A stretch of DNA of 20,069 nucleotides from an uncultured Eubacteriales bacterium. GTDB lineage: Bacteria; Bacillota; Clostridia; Oscillospirales; Oscillospiraceae. Positions 1 through 7,214 of this stretch are shown here, in pieces. The notes under the pieces were generated by a model. That model was not told the DNA's origin, ran no database searches, and was given only the letters and a program-made list of their open reading frames with translations. The stretch is from contig UROF01000040.1 of the NCBI GenBank assembly GCA_900549475.1, forward strand, positions 1-20,069. The letters run 5' to 3'. The stretch's first letter is position 1, and each line of letters starts with the position of its first letter. Position numbers and translations under genes: made by a program.

Positions 1-2
1 AC

Positions 3-428
3 CCCTACCTGCGGCCTCTGTACGACGCCCTGTTTGATATGCTGGGGGCGGAGACCTACCAGAAATACCTGGAGCGGGGCAATATCGAGGTAGCGCCCCT
101 GGCCTACATGCGGGGCCGTACCCTGGACGACAGCTTCATCATCCTGGATGAGGCCCAGAACACCTCACGGGAGCAGATGAAAATGTTCCTTACCCGTATG
201 GGCTTCGGCTCCAAGGTGGTCATCACCGGCGATGTGACCCAGATCGACCTGCCTGCCGACAAGACCAGCGGCCTCAAGGAGGCCATCCGGGTACTGAAAA
301 ACGTGGAGGGCATCGGCATCTGCGAGCTGACAGACCAGGACGTGGTCCGCCATGTGATGGTCCAGCGGATCATCAAGGCTTATGATGACTACTATGCCCG
401 CAACGAGCGCCGCCGGGAGAAGAAGTAA
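3..428 (+). CDS. phoH: PhoH-family ATPase, C-terminal part (5' end outside window)
   Basis: The reading frame is open from base 3, so the gene begins upstream; 141 residues are visible of a family that usually has about 320. Seen: the family hallmark PYLRPLYDAL near the start, then RGRTLDDSFIILDEAQNTS, which holds the Walker B motif (ILDEAQN), then TRMGFGSKVVITGDVTQIDLP and a lysine/arginine-rich end (RNERRREKK). The Walker A loop must lie in the missing part. PhoH proteins are cytoplasmic P-loop ATPases related to the helicase core. Their role is poorly defined, but they are repeatedly found beside ybeY and era and are linked to RNA metabolism. Here ybeY follows after two small genes. The family call is firm; the exact function is not. 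Confidence 0.93.
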   Translation, partial: PYLRPLYDALFDMLGAETYQKYLERGNIEVAPLAYMRGRTLDDSFIILDEAQNTSREQMKMFLTRMGFGSKVVITGDVTQIDLPADKTSGLKEAIRVLKNVEGIGICELTDQDVVRHVMVQRIIKAYDDYYARNERRREKK

Positions 429-440
429 CACCGGAAAAGC

Positions 441-457
441 GCCGCCCCTGGGGCGGC
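441..457 (+). other. Short GC-rich hairpin between phoH and the next gene
   Basis: A 7-bp perfect stem (GCCGCCC / GGGCGGC) with a CTG loop lies 12 nt after the phoH stop. No U-tract follows, and the ribosome binding site of the next gene comes directly after it. It is more likely an mRNA processing or stability element, or a weak attenuator, than a terminator. Confidence 0.4.
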
Positions 458-474
458 AGGAAAGGGAACAGCGT

Positions 475-993
475 ATGGGAACCTTTCTAATGGGATTGAT
501 TTTTCTGTATGTGGATATCAGAGTGTATACGGTGTCGATTCTGCCGGCATTTGTGGGATATCTGCTGCTTCTGTCCGGTATGCGTTCTGTCCCATCCTGA
601 CGGTCGTTTGAGCAGGGCTGCCCTGATGCTGTGATCGGTGCGATATACAGTGGTATCGTCTGGCTGATGAGCCTTCTGGGGATGGAACCCACGGGATTTG
701 CTGCCCTGGTGATGGCCTTGATATCCCTTGCGCTCCAGATGCCGGTGACCTATCGGTTGTCCCGGGGGATGGAGGAGTTGGAGAATACCACCGGTCTCGC
801 CTTGGAGAGCGACAAGCTGATGACTGCCTGGATCATTTTGATGATCCCTGGTGTGTGCGGCCTCTTCCTGATGCCCTTCCACAGCTTGCTGGGCATTTTG
901 ACCTACCTGGCTGCGCTGGTGTTTTATATGTCTCGGTTCAAATATTCCTATGATATTTGGCGGACAGAGACAGCGAAGGAGGTACGCATATGA
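475..993 (+). pseudogene. Small membrane protein gene interrupted by an in-frame TGA
   Basis: An ATG at 475, preceded by GGAAAGGGA, opens a frame that stops at TGA 598-600 after 41 residues. The same frame then continues without a shift to TGA 991-993. Read through the stop, it gives a protein of about 172 residues: an N-terminal hydrophobic part (MGTFLMGLIFLYVDI, then ILPAFVGYLLLLSGM), a short loop containing the stop, and further membrane segments (VIGAIYSGIVWLMSLLGM, ALVMALISLALQM, AWIILMIPGVCGLFL, LLGILTYLAALVFYM). The layout resembles small multi-pass membrane proteins common in Oscillospiraceae; this is from memory, not a search. A single base change such as CGA or GGA to TGA would explain it. 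A GTG at 631 could restart translation, but no good ribosome binding site precedes it. A sequencing error is also possible. The stop overlaps the next start (ATGA), so translation into the next gene may be affected. Confidence 0.65.
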
Positions 994-1469
994 CCAGATT
1001 TTCCTGGTTTGGTTATGAGGCAGAGGTCGACGAGGCAGCTACCGCCGCCTGGTATGCCCAGGCAGAGGACTGGGGCTGCGCCTGCGGCCACTGCCGGAAC
1101 TTCCTGGCTCTGGCCAGGGAGCGGCGGCTGCCGGCGGAGCTTCTGGGGATTCTGGACAGCCTCTGCATCCCGCCGGAGAAGGCCACCTATGTCTGTGAGC
1201 TGTACCACGACAAGACCTGGGCGGAAAAGGGCCTCCTCTACCAGTTCTCCTGGCGTGTGGCCGGAGAGATCAAAGCAAAGCCTGCCGGAGAGGACCGTGG
1301 GCCCGGTTGGGGGCCGGGGGTCGAGTTCGCCTGGGGTGAGTGGAGCCTGGGGCATGAGGACTATCCCTACGGGGCGCCGGACTTTCCCGTGCCCCACTTT
1401 GACCTGGAGTGTATTATGTACCTGCCCTGGGTCATGGACGAGCCCGTCGACGGGCAAAAGGAGGAATAA
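990..1469 (+). CDS. Hypothetical protein with an N-terminal cysteine cluster
   Basis: 159 residues. The ATG at 990 overlaps the preceding stop in an ATGA arrangement, with AAGGAGG just upstream; this decides the start. No family is confidently recognised. Visible features are a cluster C30-A-C32-G-H-C35 followed by a leucine-rich helical stretch, two more cysteines at about 53 and 63, and an aromatic, acidic, Gly/Pro-rich second half with no membrane segment. It is probably cytoplasmic. The closely spaced cysteines could hold zinc, but no complete four-ligand site is obvious. It lies in the phoH-ybeY operon, 4 nt before the ybeY start codon, so it is probably co-transcribed with ribosome-maturation genes. 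Confidence 0.8.
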   Translation: MTRFSWFGYEAEVDEAATAAWYAQAEDWGCACGHCRNFLALARERRLPAELLGILDSLCIPPEKATYVCELYHDKTWAEKGLLYQFSWRVAGEIKAKPAGEDRGPGWGPGVEFAWGEWSLGHEDYPYGAPDFPVPHFDLECIMYLPWVMDEPVDGQKEE

Positions 1470-1473
1470 GACC

Positions 1474-1995
1474 ATGGCGAAGCGTCATTATATCCCGGTG
1501 ACGGCGGATGTACCGGGAGCGGCCAGCGAGGGCAACTGCGCCCTCATCCGCAAGGCCATCCGCACGGCTCTGGCACTGGAGGGGGTCACCGCCCCCTGTG
1601 AAGTGGATGTACTGCTCACCAATGATGAGGGCATCCATCAGATCAATCGGGATATGCGAAATGTGGACAGACCTACCGATGTCCTCAGCTTCCCGGAATT
1701 TGACCTGACGGCCGGTGAGCCGCCTCAGGCGGAGGATGAGGAGCTGCTGGACCCGGCTACGGGACTGCTGCCCCTGGGCGACATGGTGATCTCCATGGAG
1801 CGGGTAAAGGCCCAGGCCAAGGAGTACGGCCATACCAACCGCCGGGAACTGGCCTACCTCACTGTCCACTCCGTGCTGCACCTACTGGGCTACGACCATC
1901 TGGACGAGGGGCCCCAGAAGGCGCGGATGCGGGAGCGGGAGGAGGCTATCATGGCCGAGCTGGGGCTGGAGCGGAAAGCGGAGGCACAGCCGTGA
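1474..1995 (+). CDS. ybeY: Endoribonuclease YbeY, rRNA maturation factor
   Basis: 173 residues, somewhat longer than the usual ~150-160. The ATG at 1474 follows AAAAGGAGG and lies 4 nt after the previous stop. The zinc site HSVLHLLGYDH (H132, H136, H142) matches the family's H-x3-H-x5-H signature, with Ser in place of the more common Gly after the first His. Upstream are the conserved INRDMRNVDRPTDVLSFPEF and LGDMVISMERVKAQAKEYGH blocks. YbeY is a cytoplasmic metal-dependent RNase or cofactor needed for 16S rRNA 3' processing and ribosome quality control. Lying between phoH and era is the classic context; Era also acts on the 16S 3' end. The dgkA and cdd genes that separate ybeY and era in Bacillus are absent, replaced by an acetyltransferase. 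Confidence 0.96.
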   Translation: MAKRHYIPVTADVPGAASEGNCALIRKAIRTALALEGVTAPCEVDVLLTNDEGIHQINRDMRNVDRPTDVLSFPEFDLTAGEPPQAEDEELLDPATGLLPLGDMVISMERVKAQAKEYGHTNRRELAYLTVHSVLHLLGYDHLDEGPQKARMREREEAIMAELGLERKAEAQP

Positions 1996-2543
1996 CCTGC
2001 CCCACGGTTCCGACCTGGTATGCTGAAATAGTGCCCGAATATGATGTAAAACCGCTGACAGAGGCGGATATCCCGGCGGTACTGGCGCTGTGTGAAGGCA
2101 ATCCCCTCTTTTATGAGCACTGCCCGCCACCGCCCACGGCGGATGGGATACGCCGGGATCTTACTGCCCTGCCGCCGGGCCGTACCCTGGCGGACAAGCA
2201 CTTCCTGGGCTTCTGGAAGGGAGACCGCCTGGCGGCGATACTGGATCTGATCGAAGGGTATCCGGCGGCGGATACTGCCTGGATCGGACTCTTTATGACG
2301 GCACGGGAGACACAGGGAGCAGGGCTTGGTTCTGCTCTGGTGGAGCAGCTTCTGCTGTGCCTGAAAAAACTGGGCTATGTCCGGGTGGGGCTGGCTTATG
2401 CCAAGGGAAACCCTCAGAGCAAGGCCTTTTGGCAAAAAAATGGCTTTTCCTGCACAGGAAAAGAAAAACCTTCTGATGGGTATACTGCTGTTATCATGGA
2501 GCGGTGCCTGGAGGAGGAAAATACAGATATCAGTAACCGGTGA
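1992..2543 (+). CDS. GNAT-family N-acetyltransferase
   Basis: 183 residues from a GTG start that overlaps the ybeY stop (GTGA). GGAGG at 1980-1984 sits 7 nt before this GTG. A second in-frame GTG at 2031 fits the usual N-terminus of the family (YDVKPLTEADIPAV) but has no ribosome binding site, so the upstream start is preferred. The acetyl-CoA pyrophosphate loop is QGAGLGSA at 108-115, preceded by the strand WIGLFMTA. The C-terminal part (VRVGLAYAKGNPQSKAFWQKNGF) is the typical GNAT motif B region. The substrate cannot be told from sequence: it may be a small molecule, or a protein N-terminus given the ribosome-related neighbours. It is cytoplasmic and translationally coupled to ybeY. Confidence 0.88.
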   Translation: MTCPTVPTWYAEIVPEYDVKPLTEADIPAVLALCEGNPLFYEHCPPPPTADGIRRDLTALPPGRTLADKHFLGFWKGDRLAAILDLIEGYPAADTAWIGLFMTARETQGAGLGSALVEQLLLCLKKLGYVRVGLAYAKGNPQSKAFWQKNGFSCTGKEKPSDGYTAVIMERCLEEENTDISNR

Positions 2544-2588
2544 ATTGCTCAATACCGGAAATATATAGAAAGTTGAGGATCATCTATA

Positions 2589-3485
2589 ATGAATGAGATC
2601 AAAAAAACCGCTATGATCGCTATTGTGGGCCGGCCCAATGTGGGCAAGTCCACGCTTACCAACGCCCTGGTGGGGGAGAAGGTGGCTATCGTCTCCAGCA
2701 AGCCCCAGACCACCCGCAATCGTATCTGCGGTGTGGTGAACCGTGGGGATACCCAGTTCGTTCTGCTGGATACCCCGGGCCTCCACAAGGCCCGGACCCG
2801 TCTGGGGGATTACATGGTGAAGGTGGTCCGCCAGAGCGTGGCGGATGTGGACGGCGTGTGCCTGCTGGTGGAACCCATTGCCAAGATCGGCGCCCCGGAG
2901 CAGGCTCTCATCGACCGTATCCGGGAGGAGAAGCTCCCCGCCGTGCTGGTCATCAACAAGATCGACACCGTGGAGAAGCCCCAGCTGCTGGAGGTGATGG
3001 CTGTATATGCCGCCGCTTTTGCATTTGACGCTATCATCCCCATCTCCGCCGAGAAGGGGGATGGGCTGGACATCCTTATGGAACAGCTGGAAAAATACGC
3101 CGCTGAGGGACCTCAGCTGTTCCCGGAGGGCATGACCTCCGACCAGCCGGAGCGGCAGATCGTAGGGGAGATCGTTCGGGAGAAGCTGCTGCGGAATCTG
3201 GATAAGGAGATCCCTCACGGCACCGCCGTGGAGGTGACCCGGTTCTCCGAGCGGGATAACGGGATCATCGACCTGGATGTGACCATCTACTGCGAGAAGG
3301 CCAGCCATAAGGGTATTATCATCGGCAAAAACGGCGAGATGCTCAAGAAGATCAGCAGCCATGCCCGCCAGGACATTGAAAAATTTATGGGCACTAAGGT
3401 CTATATGGAAACTTGGGTGAAGGTAAAGGAAAACTGGAGAGATAACGTTAATTTTATCCGGGACGTGGGCTATCGGGAGGACTGA
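2589..3485 (+). CDS. era: GTPase Era
   Basis: 298 residues, normal length for Era. G1 is GRPNVGKST (14-22), the switch region KPQTTRNRICG follows, G3 is DTPGLHK (from residue 61), G4 is NKID (123-126) and G5 is the ISAEKGDGLD region. A C-terminal KH domain carries IIIGKNGEMLKKIS (GKNG at 246-249). The ATG at 2589 follows GAGGA. Era is an essential GTPase that binds the 3' end of 16S rRNA through its KH domain and helps assemble the 30S subunit. It lies 45 nt after the acetyltransferase, with yqzL and recO behind it, as in Bacillus. Confidence 0.98.
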   Translation: MNEIKKTAMIAIVGRPNVGKSTLTNALVGEKVAIVSSKPQTTRNRICGVVNRGDTQFVLLDTPGLHKARTRLGDYMVKVVRQSVADVDGVCLLVEPIAKIGAPEQALIDRIREEKLPAVLVINKIDTVEKPQLLEVMAVYAAAFAFDAIIPISAEKGDGLDILMEQLEKYAAEGPQLFPEGMTSDQPERQIVGEIVREKLLRNLDKEIPHGTAVEVTRFSERDNGIIDLDVTIYCEKASHKGIIIGKNGEMLKKISSHARQDIEKFMGTKVYMETWVKVKENWRDNVNFIRDVGYRED

Positions 3486-3489
3486 TAGC

Positions 3490-3560
3490 CGGGGTGGTAA
3501 TTTTCCCCGCCATAACTTCCCACGGATGTCCCACATCCGGCCGGACCACCCTATAGGTGG
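3490..3560 (+). promoter_or_regulatory. Structured RNA leader between era and yqzL with competing helices
   Basis: Several inverted repeats fill this gap. CGGATGT (3523-3529) pairs with ACATCCG (3533-3539) around CCC. GGGTGGT (3492-3498) can pair with ACCACCC (3545-3551), closing a larger domain. CCACC (3546-3550) can instead pair with GGTGG (3556-3560), a hairpin that overlaps the first bases of the yqzL ribosome binding site GGGAGG. The two uses of 3546-3550 exclude each other. No U-tract is present, so any effect would be on translation or RNA stability. This is a pairing observation only. Confidence 0.35.
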
Positions 3561-3571
3561 GAGGCGGAGCT

Positions 3572-3676
3572 ATGGACGAACAATTTTGGACGCTGTTTCA
3601 GGAGACCGGCGCGCCGGAGTTCTATCTGATGTATCGGGAAGAGGCGCAGCCGAACAAAGACTCTGACAAAACATAA
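3572..3676 (+). CDS. yqzL: YqzL-like small protein
   Basis: A 34-residue gene starting at ATG 3572 after GGGAGGCGGAG and ending at TAA 3674-3676. It starts MDEQFWTLFQETGAPEFYLM and ends with a charged tail. The pattern F/W-x2-F-x2-TG-x3-x-YL-x-[YF]-[KR]-E resembles YqzL of Bacillus (an F-x-W-x-F-x-TG-x-YLL-like protein), which also lies between era and recO. Position and sequence support each other. The function of YqzL is not established. Conservation between two nucleic-acid-acting genes suggests a small accessory protein, but that is inference. Confidence 0.85.
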   Translation: MDEQFWTLFQETGAPEFYLMYREEAQPNKDSDKT

Positions 3677-3679
3677 CCT

Positions 3680-3697
3680 GGCGGCGGCAGCGCCGCC
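3680..3697 (+). other. GC-rich hairpin between yqzL and recO
   Basis: A perfect 7-bp stem GGCGGCG / CGCCGCC with loop GCAG starts 4 nt after the yqzL stop and ends just before the recO ribosome binding site (GAGGA). No U-tract follows. It may tune recO translation or act as an mRNA boundary. Confidence 0.4.
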
Positions 3698-3715
3698 TAC
3701 ATAAGCGAGGAACAT

Positions 3716-4492
3716 ATGGCCAAGGAACGGACAGTGGTAAAGGGGATCGTCCTGCGGGGCGTGGATACCAAGGAGAGCGACCGCATCCTGACGGTGCTTA
3801 CCGCGGAACTGGGAAAGGTGGCGGTGGTGGCCAAGGGGGCCAGGAGCCGCCGCAGCCGCGTCACTGCTGCCACCCAGCTGCTGGTGTACTCCGACATGGT
3901 CCTCTCTGAGAGCCATGGCTGGCAGATCCTCAGCGAGGCCAACACCATTGCCCTCTTCGACGGCGTGCGTCAGGATGTGGAGCTTCTCAGCCTTGCCAGC
4001 TATTTTGCAGAACTGACAGAATCGGTCACGCTGGAGGGAACGGAGTCCGGGGAGATCCTGAGCCTCCTCCTCAACGCATTGTACGCTTTGGGGGAGCTCC
4101 GCAAGCCGCCGGAGCAGGTGAAAGCCGCCTTTGAGCTGCGGCTCATGTCCCTGGTGGGCTTTGCCCCGCTGCTGGATGGCTGCGCGGTGTGTGGAGAGGC
4201 GGACCCGGCGGAGCCGGTGCTGGATATCCGGGGCGGCATCCTCCGCTGCCGCCGCTGCGGCGGCGAGAATGGGCTGTCCCTGACGCCGGGGACCCTGGCC
4301 GCCATGCGCCATGTGGTCTACGGGGAGGCCAAACGCCTTTACAGCTTTACCCTGGCCCCGGAGGACCAGAGGAGAATGAGCCTGGCCGCTGAGGCCTATG
4401 TCCGGGCTATGCTGGAGCGAGACTTCCGTACCTTGGACTTCTACAAGTCCCTCCGGGGGGCAATGCCCACGCCGGAAGGGGAAAAATCATAG
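3716..4492 (+). CDS. recO: DNA repair protein RecO
   Basis: 258 residues. The N-terminal OB-fold part has the family pattern VVKGIVLRGVDTKESDRILTVL, then GKVAVVAKGARS. A four-cysteine zinc site lies at C156, C159, C178 and C181 (CAVC and CRRC), as in most Firmicute RecO proteins, followed by a helical C-terminus. The ATG at 3716 follows GAGGA. RecO, with RecR, loads RecA onto SSB-coated single-stranded DNA at gaps and anneals complementary strands. It is cytoplasmic. The era-yqzL-recO order is conserved across Firmicutes. Confidence 0.96.
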   Translation: MAKERTVVKGIVLRGVDTKESDRILTVLTAELGKVAVVAKGARSRRSRVTAATQLLVYSDMVLSESHGWQILSEANTIALFDGVRQDVELLSLASYFAELTESVTLEGTESGEILSLLLNALYALGELRKPPEQVKAAFELRLMSLVGFAPLLDGCAVCGEADPAEPVLDIRGGILRCRRCGGENGLSLTPGTLAAMRHVVYGEAKRLYSFTLAPEDQRRMSLAAEAYVRAMLERDFRTLDFYKSLRGAMPTPEGEKS

Positions 4493-4601
4493 ACAAATTG
4501 TAATATTTTGCCGAAAATCAACGGACTGTATTGGGGAATGACTCCTTTTCTCAAGAATGGGCCAGCTTCCCATACAGCTGTGGTTTTCAGGAGAAGGAGA
4601 T

Positions 4602-6989
4602 ATGAGCGAATTATTTGATAAATCCATCCGCACGCTGGAGCTGCCGGCGATCCTGCAGATGCTGGCGGACCAGACCAGCTGTGAGGCCGCCCGGGCCAAA
4701 GCTCTGGCGGTAACGCCCTCCACCGACAAGCAGGAGGTGGAGCGGCTCCAGGACGAGACCGACGCCGCCCGGGAGATGATCGGCCAGCGGGGCAGTCCCG
4801 CTTTCTCCGGCATCAAGCCGGTGGCGGAGAGCCTGTACCGGGCAGACCGGGGGGGTGCTCTCAACACCCGGGAGCTGCTGGACATTGCCGGAGTGCTGCG
4901 CTGTGCCCGGCGGATCAAGGAATATTGGGGGGACGGCGGCGGCAAAAAGACCGCTGTGGACCACCTGTTCAACTCTGTAAAGGGAAACCGCTTCCTGGAG
5001 GAAAAGATCACCACCGCCATTCTGGAGGAGGATGTGATCGCCGATAACGCCAGTCCGGAGCTGGCGGATATCCGCCGCCACAAGCGCAACGCCGCTGCCA
5101 AGGGCCGGCAGATCCTCCAGAAGATCATCTCCTCCCAGAGCTACAGCAAAGTGCTCCAGGAGGCTATCATCACCCAGCGGGACGGCCGGTTCGTGGTGCC
5201 GGTGAAGGCGGAGTTCCGGGGCAGCATGCCTGGCCTCGTTCACGATGTCAGCTCCAGCGGTGCCACCATTTTTGTGGAGCCTATGGGCGTGGTCCAGGCC
5301 AACAATGAACTCAAGGAGCTGGAGGCCAAGGAGAAAAAGGAGATCGACCGGATCCTCCGCTCCCTCTCCGCCGAGGCCGCCGCCTACCAGCGGGATATCC
5401 TCTGGGACTATGAGATGCTGGTGCAGCTGGACCTGATCTTTGCCCGGGGCCAGCTGAGTTATAAAATGAACGGCAGCCGTCCGGAGATCCGGAAGGATGG
5501 CAGCGTTACCCTGCGCCACGCCCGGCATCCTCTGCTGGACAGCGCCAAGGCGGTGCCTATCGACCTGGAGCTGGGACGGCGGTTCGACACCCTGGTGATC
5601 ACCGGCCCTAATACCGGTGGTAAGACCGTGAGCCTCAAGACTCTTGGCCTTCTCACCCTGATGGCCCAGTGTGGGTTCCACATCCCGGCGGACTACGGCA
5701 GCGCTGTCAGTGTCTTTGACCGGGTGCTGGCGGATATCGGTGATGAGCAGAGCATTGAGCAGAGCCTCTCCACCTTCTCCGCCCACATGGTGAACATTGT
5801 GAAGATCCTGGAGGAGGCTGACGGCCACAGCCTGATCCTCTTCGACGAGCTGGGGGCGGGCACCGACCCGGTGGAGGGCGCGGCCCTGGCCATTGCCATC
5901 ATCCAGCATGTTCGGGAGAAGGGGGCCAAGGTGGCTGCTACGACCCACTACGCTGAGCTGAAAACCTTCGCCATGACCACTGAGGGGGTGGAGAATGCCA
6001 GCTGCGAGTTTGATGTGGAGACCTTGCGGCCCACTTATAAGCTGCTTATCGGTATCCCCGGCAAGTCCAACGCCTTTGCCATCTCCCAGCGGCTGGGGCT
6101 GGACCCGGCGGTGATCGAGACCGCCAAGGCTCAGATGGACAGCGAGTCCATCCGGTTTGAAGATGTACTGACCCAGCTGGAGGCCAAGCGTCAGAGCCTG
6201 GAGAAGGATAAGGATGAGGCGGAGCGGCTGCGTGCCCAGCGGGAGGCCGACGCCAAGCGGGCCCGGGAGTTCCGGGAGCAGATGGAGCGGGCCAAGGAGA
6301 ACGCCCGTACCCGGGGCGAGGCCGAGGCACGGCGGATCATCCGGGAGGCCAGAGCCCAGGCGGATCAGGTCATGGCAGAGCTGGACCAGCTGCGCCGCCG
6401 GCAGGAAAAGGCGGCGGACTGGCAGAATATCAATGACGCCAGGGCCGCCATCCGGGGCCAGCTGAATCAGGCGGAGGAGGCCCTCCATTTCAAGGAGGAG
6501 AAGGAGCCCATCCCTGCGCCCAGCCGTCCCATTCAGGTGGGCGATCTGGTGGAGCTGGGGGGCACCCGCACCAAGGCTACCGTCACCGCAGTGAACGGTG
6601 ACCGCCTGCTGCTGCTGGCGGGACATATGAAACTCACCGTGAAGGCCAGCGAGGTACGTCTGGTGGAGGAGGCGGAGGTCCAGGAGAAGAAGGCCGCCCA
6701 GCGCCAGGTCCAGACTACCATTCGCCTGGCAGGGGCCCGGGCCGCCTGCAATGAGATCGACCTTAGGGGCATGATGACCGATGAGGCAGAGCTGGCGGTG
6801 GAGCGGTTCCTGGACAATGCTGTTATGGGCAAACTCAATGAGGTGACTATTATCCACGGCAAGGGGACCGGCGCCCTTCGCAAGGCGGTCCAGCAGCAGC
6901 TGCGCCGCCACCCGAGAGTAAAAAGCTTCCGCCTGGGCCGCTACGGCGAGGGGGAAGATGGCGTCACCGTGGTGGAGTTGAAGCAGTAA
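4602..6989 (+). CDS. mutS2: MutS2 ATPase with Smr domain
   Basis: 795 residues from ATG 4602, chosen because GAGAAGGAGA directly precedes it; an in-frame ATG at 4557 lacks such a site. Order: MutS-type core and lever helices (about 1-320); ATPase with Walker A GPNTGGKT (335-342), signature region STFSAHM and Walker B ILFDELGAGTDP (D415, E416); a long charged coiled coil (about 510-640); a KOW-like linker (VGDLVELGGTRTKATV); a C-terminal Smr nuclease domain with DLRG (from 720) and HGKGTG (from 752). There is no mismatch-binding N-terminal domain, as expected for MutS2. In Firmicutes the family suppresses homologous recombination and, in Bacillus, acts on collided ribosomes. It lies 109 nt after recO. 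The last 13 codons are duplicated downstream (see the repeat entries). Confidence 0.96.
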   Translation: MSELFDKSIRTLELPAILQMLADQTSCEAARAKALAVTPSTDKQEVERLQDETDAAREMIGQRGSPAFSGIKPVAESLYRADRGGALNTRELLDIAGVLRCARRIKEYWGDGGGKKTAVDHLFNSVKGNRFLEEKITTAILEEDVIADNASPELADIRRHKRNAAAKGRQILQKIISSQSYSKVLQEAIITQRDGRFVVPVKAEFRGSMPGLVHDVSSSGATIFVEPMGVVQANNELKELEAKEKKEIDRILRSLSAEAAAYQRDILWDYEMLVQLDLIFARGQLSYKMNGSRPEIRKDGSVTLRHARHPLLDSAKAVPIDLELGRRFDTLVITGPNTGGKTVSLKTLGLLTLMAQCGFHIPADYGSAVSVFDRVLADIGDEQSIEQSLSTFSAHMVNIVKILEEADGHSLILFDELGAGTDPVEGAALAIAIIQHVREKGAKVAATTHYAELKTFAMTTEGVENASCEFDVETLRPTYKLLIGIPGKSNAFAISQRLGLDPAVIETAKAQMDSESIRFEDVLTQLEAKRQSLEKDKDEAERLRAQREADAKRAREFREQMERAKENARTRGEAEARRIIREARAQADQVMAELDQLRRRQEKAADWQNINDARAAIRGQLNQAEEALHFKEEKEPIPAPSRPIQVGDLVELGGTRTKATVTAVNGDRLLLLAGHMKLTVKASEVRLVEEAEVQEKKAAQRQVQTTIRLAGARAACNEIDLRGMMTDEAELAVERFLDNAVMGKLNEVTIIHGKGTGALRKAVQQQLRRHPRVKSFRLGRYGEGEDGVTVVELKQ

Positions 6990-7004
6990 GATGCAGAAGG
7001 AAAG
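6949..7004 (+). repeat. Direct repeat, copy 1 (end of mutS2)
   Basis: Fifty-six bases covering the last 13 mutS2 codons (from EDGVTVVELKQ), the TAA and 15 nt beyond it. They recur at 7158-7214 with one substitution (C to T, a synonymous GTC/GTT difference) and one inserted G. The near-identity points to a fairly recent duplication. Confidence 0.95.
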
Positions 7005-7157
7005 TGCCCTCCATAGAGGAACCCTCGCCGTACCCGCCGCTTTGCGGCGTACAAGCATGTTTGCCGAAGGCGAACACCTTGGCGCAAGGGCGGATTCATT
7101 CCGCCCGCGCAAGTGAAATAAAGACGGGGTCCCCACGGGGCCGACCCCGTGGGGCGG
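7005..7157. repeat. Hairpin-rich non-coding insert between the mutS2-tail repeats
   Basis: About 153 bp that code for nothing convincing but hold four successive stem-loops. These are CGCCGC/GCGGCG around TTT (7035-7049, extended by GTA/TAC to 7030-7052); an 8-bp stem around GAA with one G-T pair (7058-7076); GGGCGGA/TCCGCCC around TTCAT (7088-7106, extendable by GCGC/GCGC); and a 10-bp stem CCCCACGGGG/CCCCGTGGGG around CCGA (7131-7154). Stacked hairpins in an intergenic gap are typical of dispersed REP- or MITE-like elements. I believe similar hairpin-rich intergenic repeats occur in Oscillospiraceae genomes, but this was not searched. No transposase is present. Confidence 0.6.
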
Positions 7158-7214
7158 AGGGGGAAGATGGCGTTACCGTGGTGGAGTTGAAGCAGTAAGA
7201 TGCAGGAAGGAAAG
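7158..7214 (+). repeat. Direct repeat, copy 2 (mutS2 tail remnant)
   Basis: This is the second copy of 6949-7004, shifted by 209-210 bp, again ending in ELKQ and TAA. It lacks the rest of mutS2 and is a non-functional fragment. Its extra G completes GCAGGAA (7202-7208), which can pair with TTCCTGC (7231-7237) in the downstream sequence. This suggests copy 2 sits in the original 3' context of mutS2. Confidence 0.9.

Noticed and set aside
2580..3536. 318-codon minus-strand frame opposite era
   Set aside because: It is a shadow of era with no recognisable protein features.
4611..7136. Very long open frame (841 codons) on the minus strand opposite mutS2
   Set aside because: It is antisense to a clear MutS2 gene. 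Its sequence is Leu/Gly/His-rich low-complexity typical of the complement of GC-rich codons, and it has no domain.
7004..7198. Open frame of 64 codons after mutS2 ending in ELKQ
   Set aside because: It runs through the hairpin insert and ends in the duplicated mutS2 tail. It has no ribosome binding site and is explained by the duplication.
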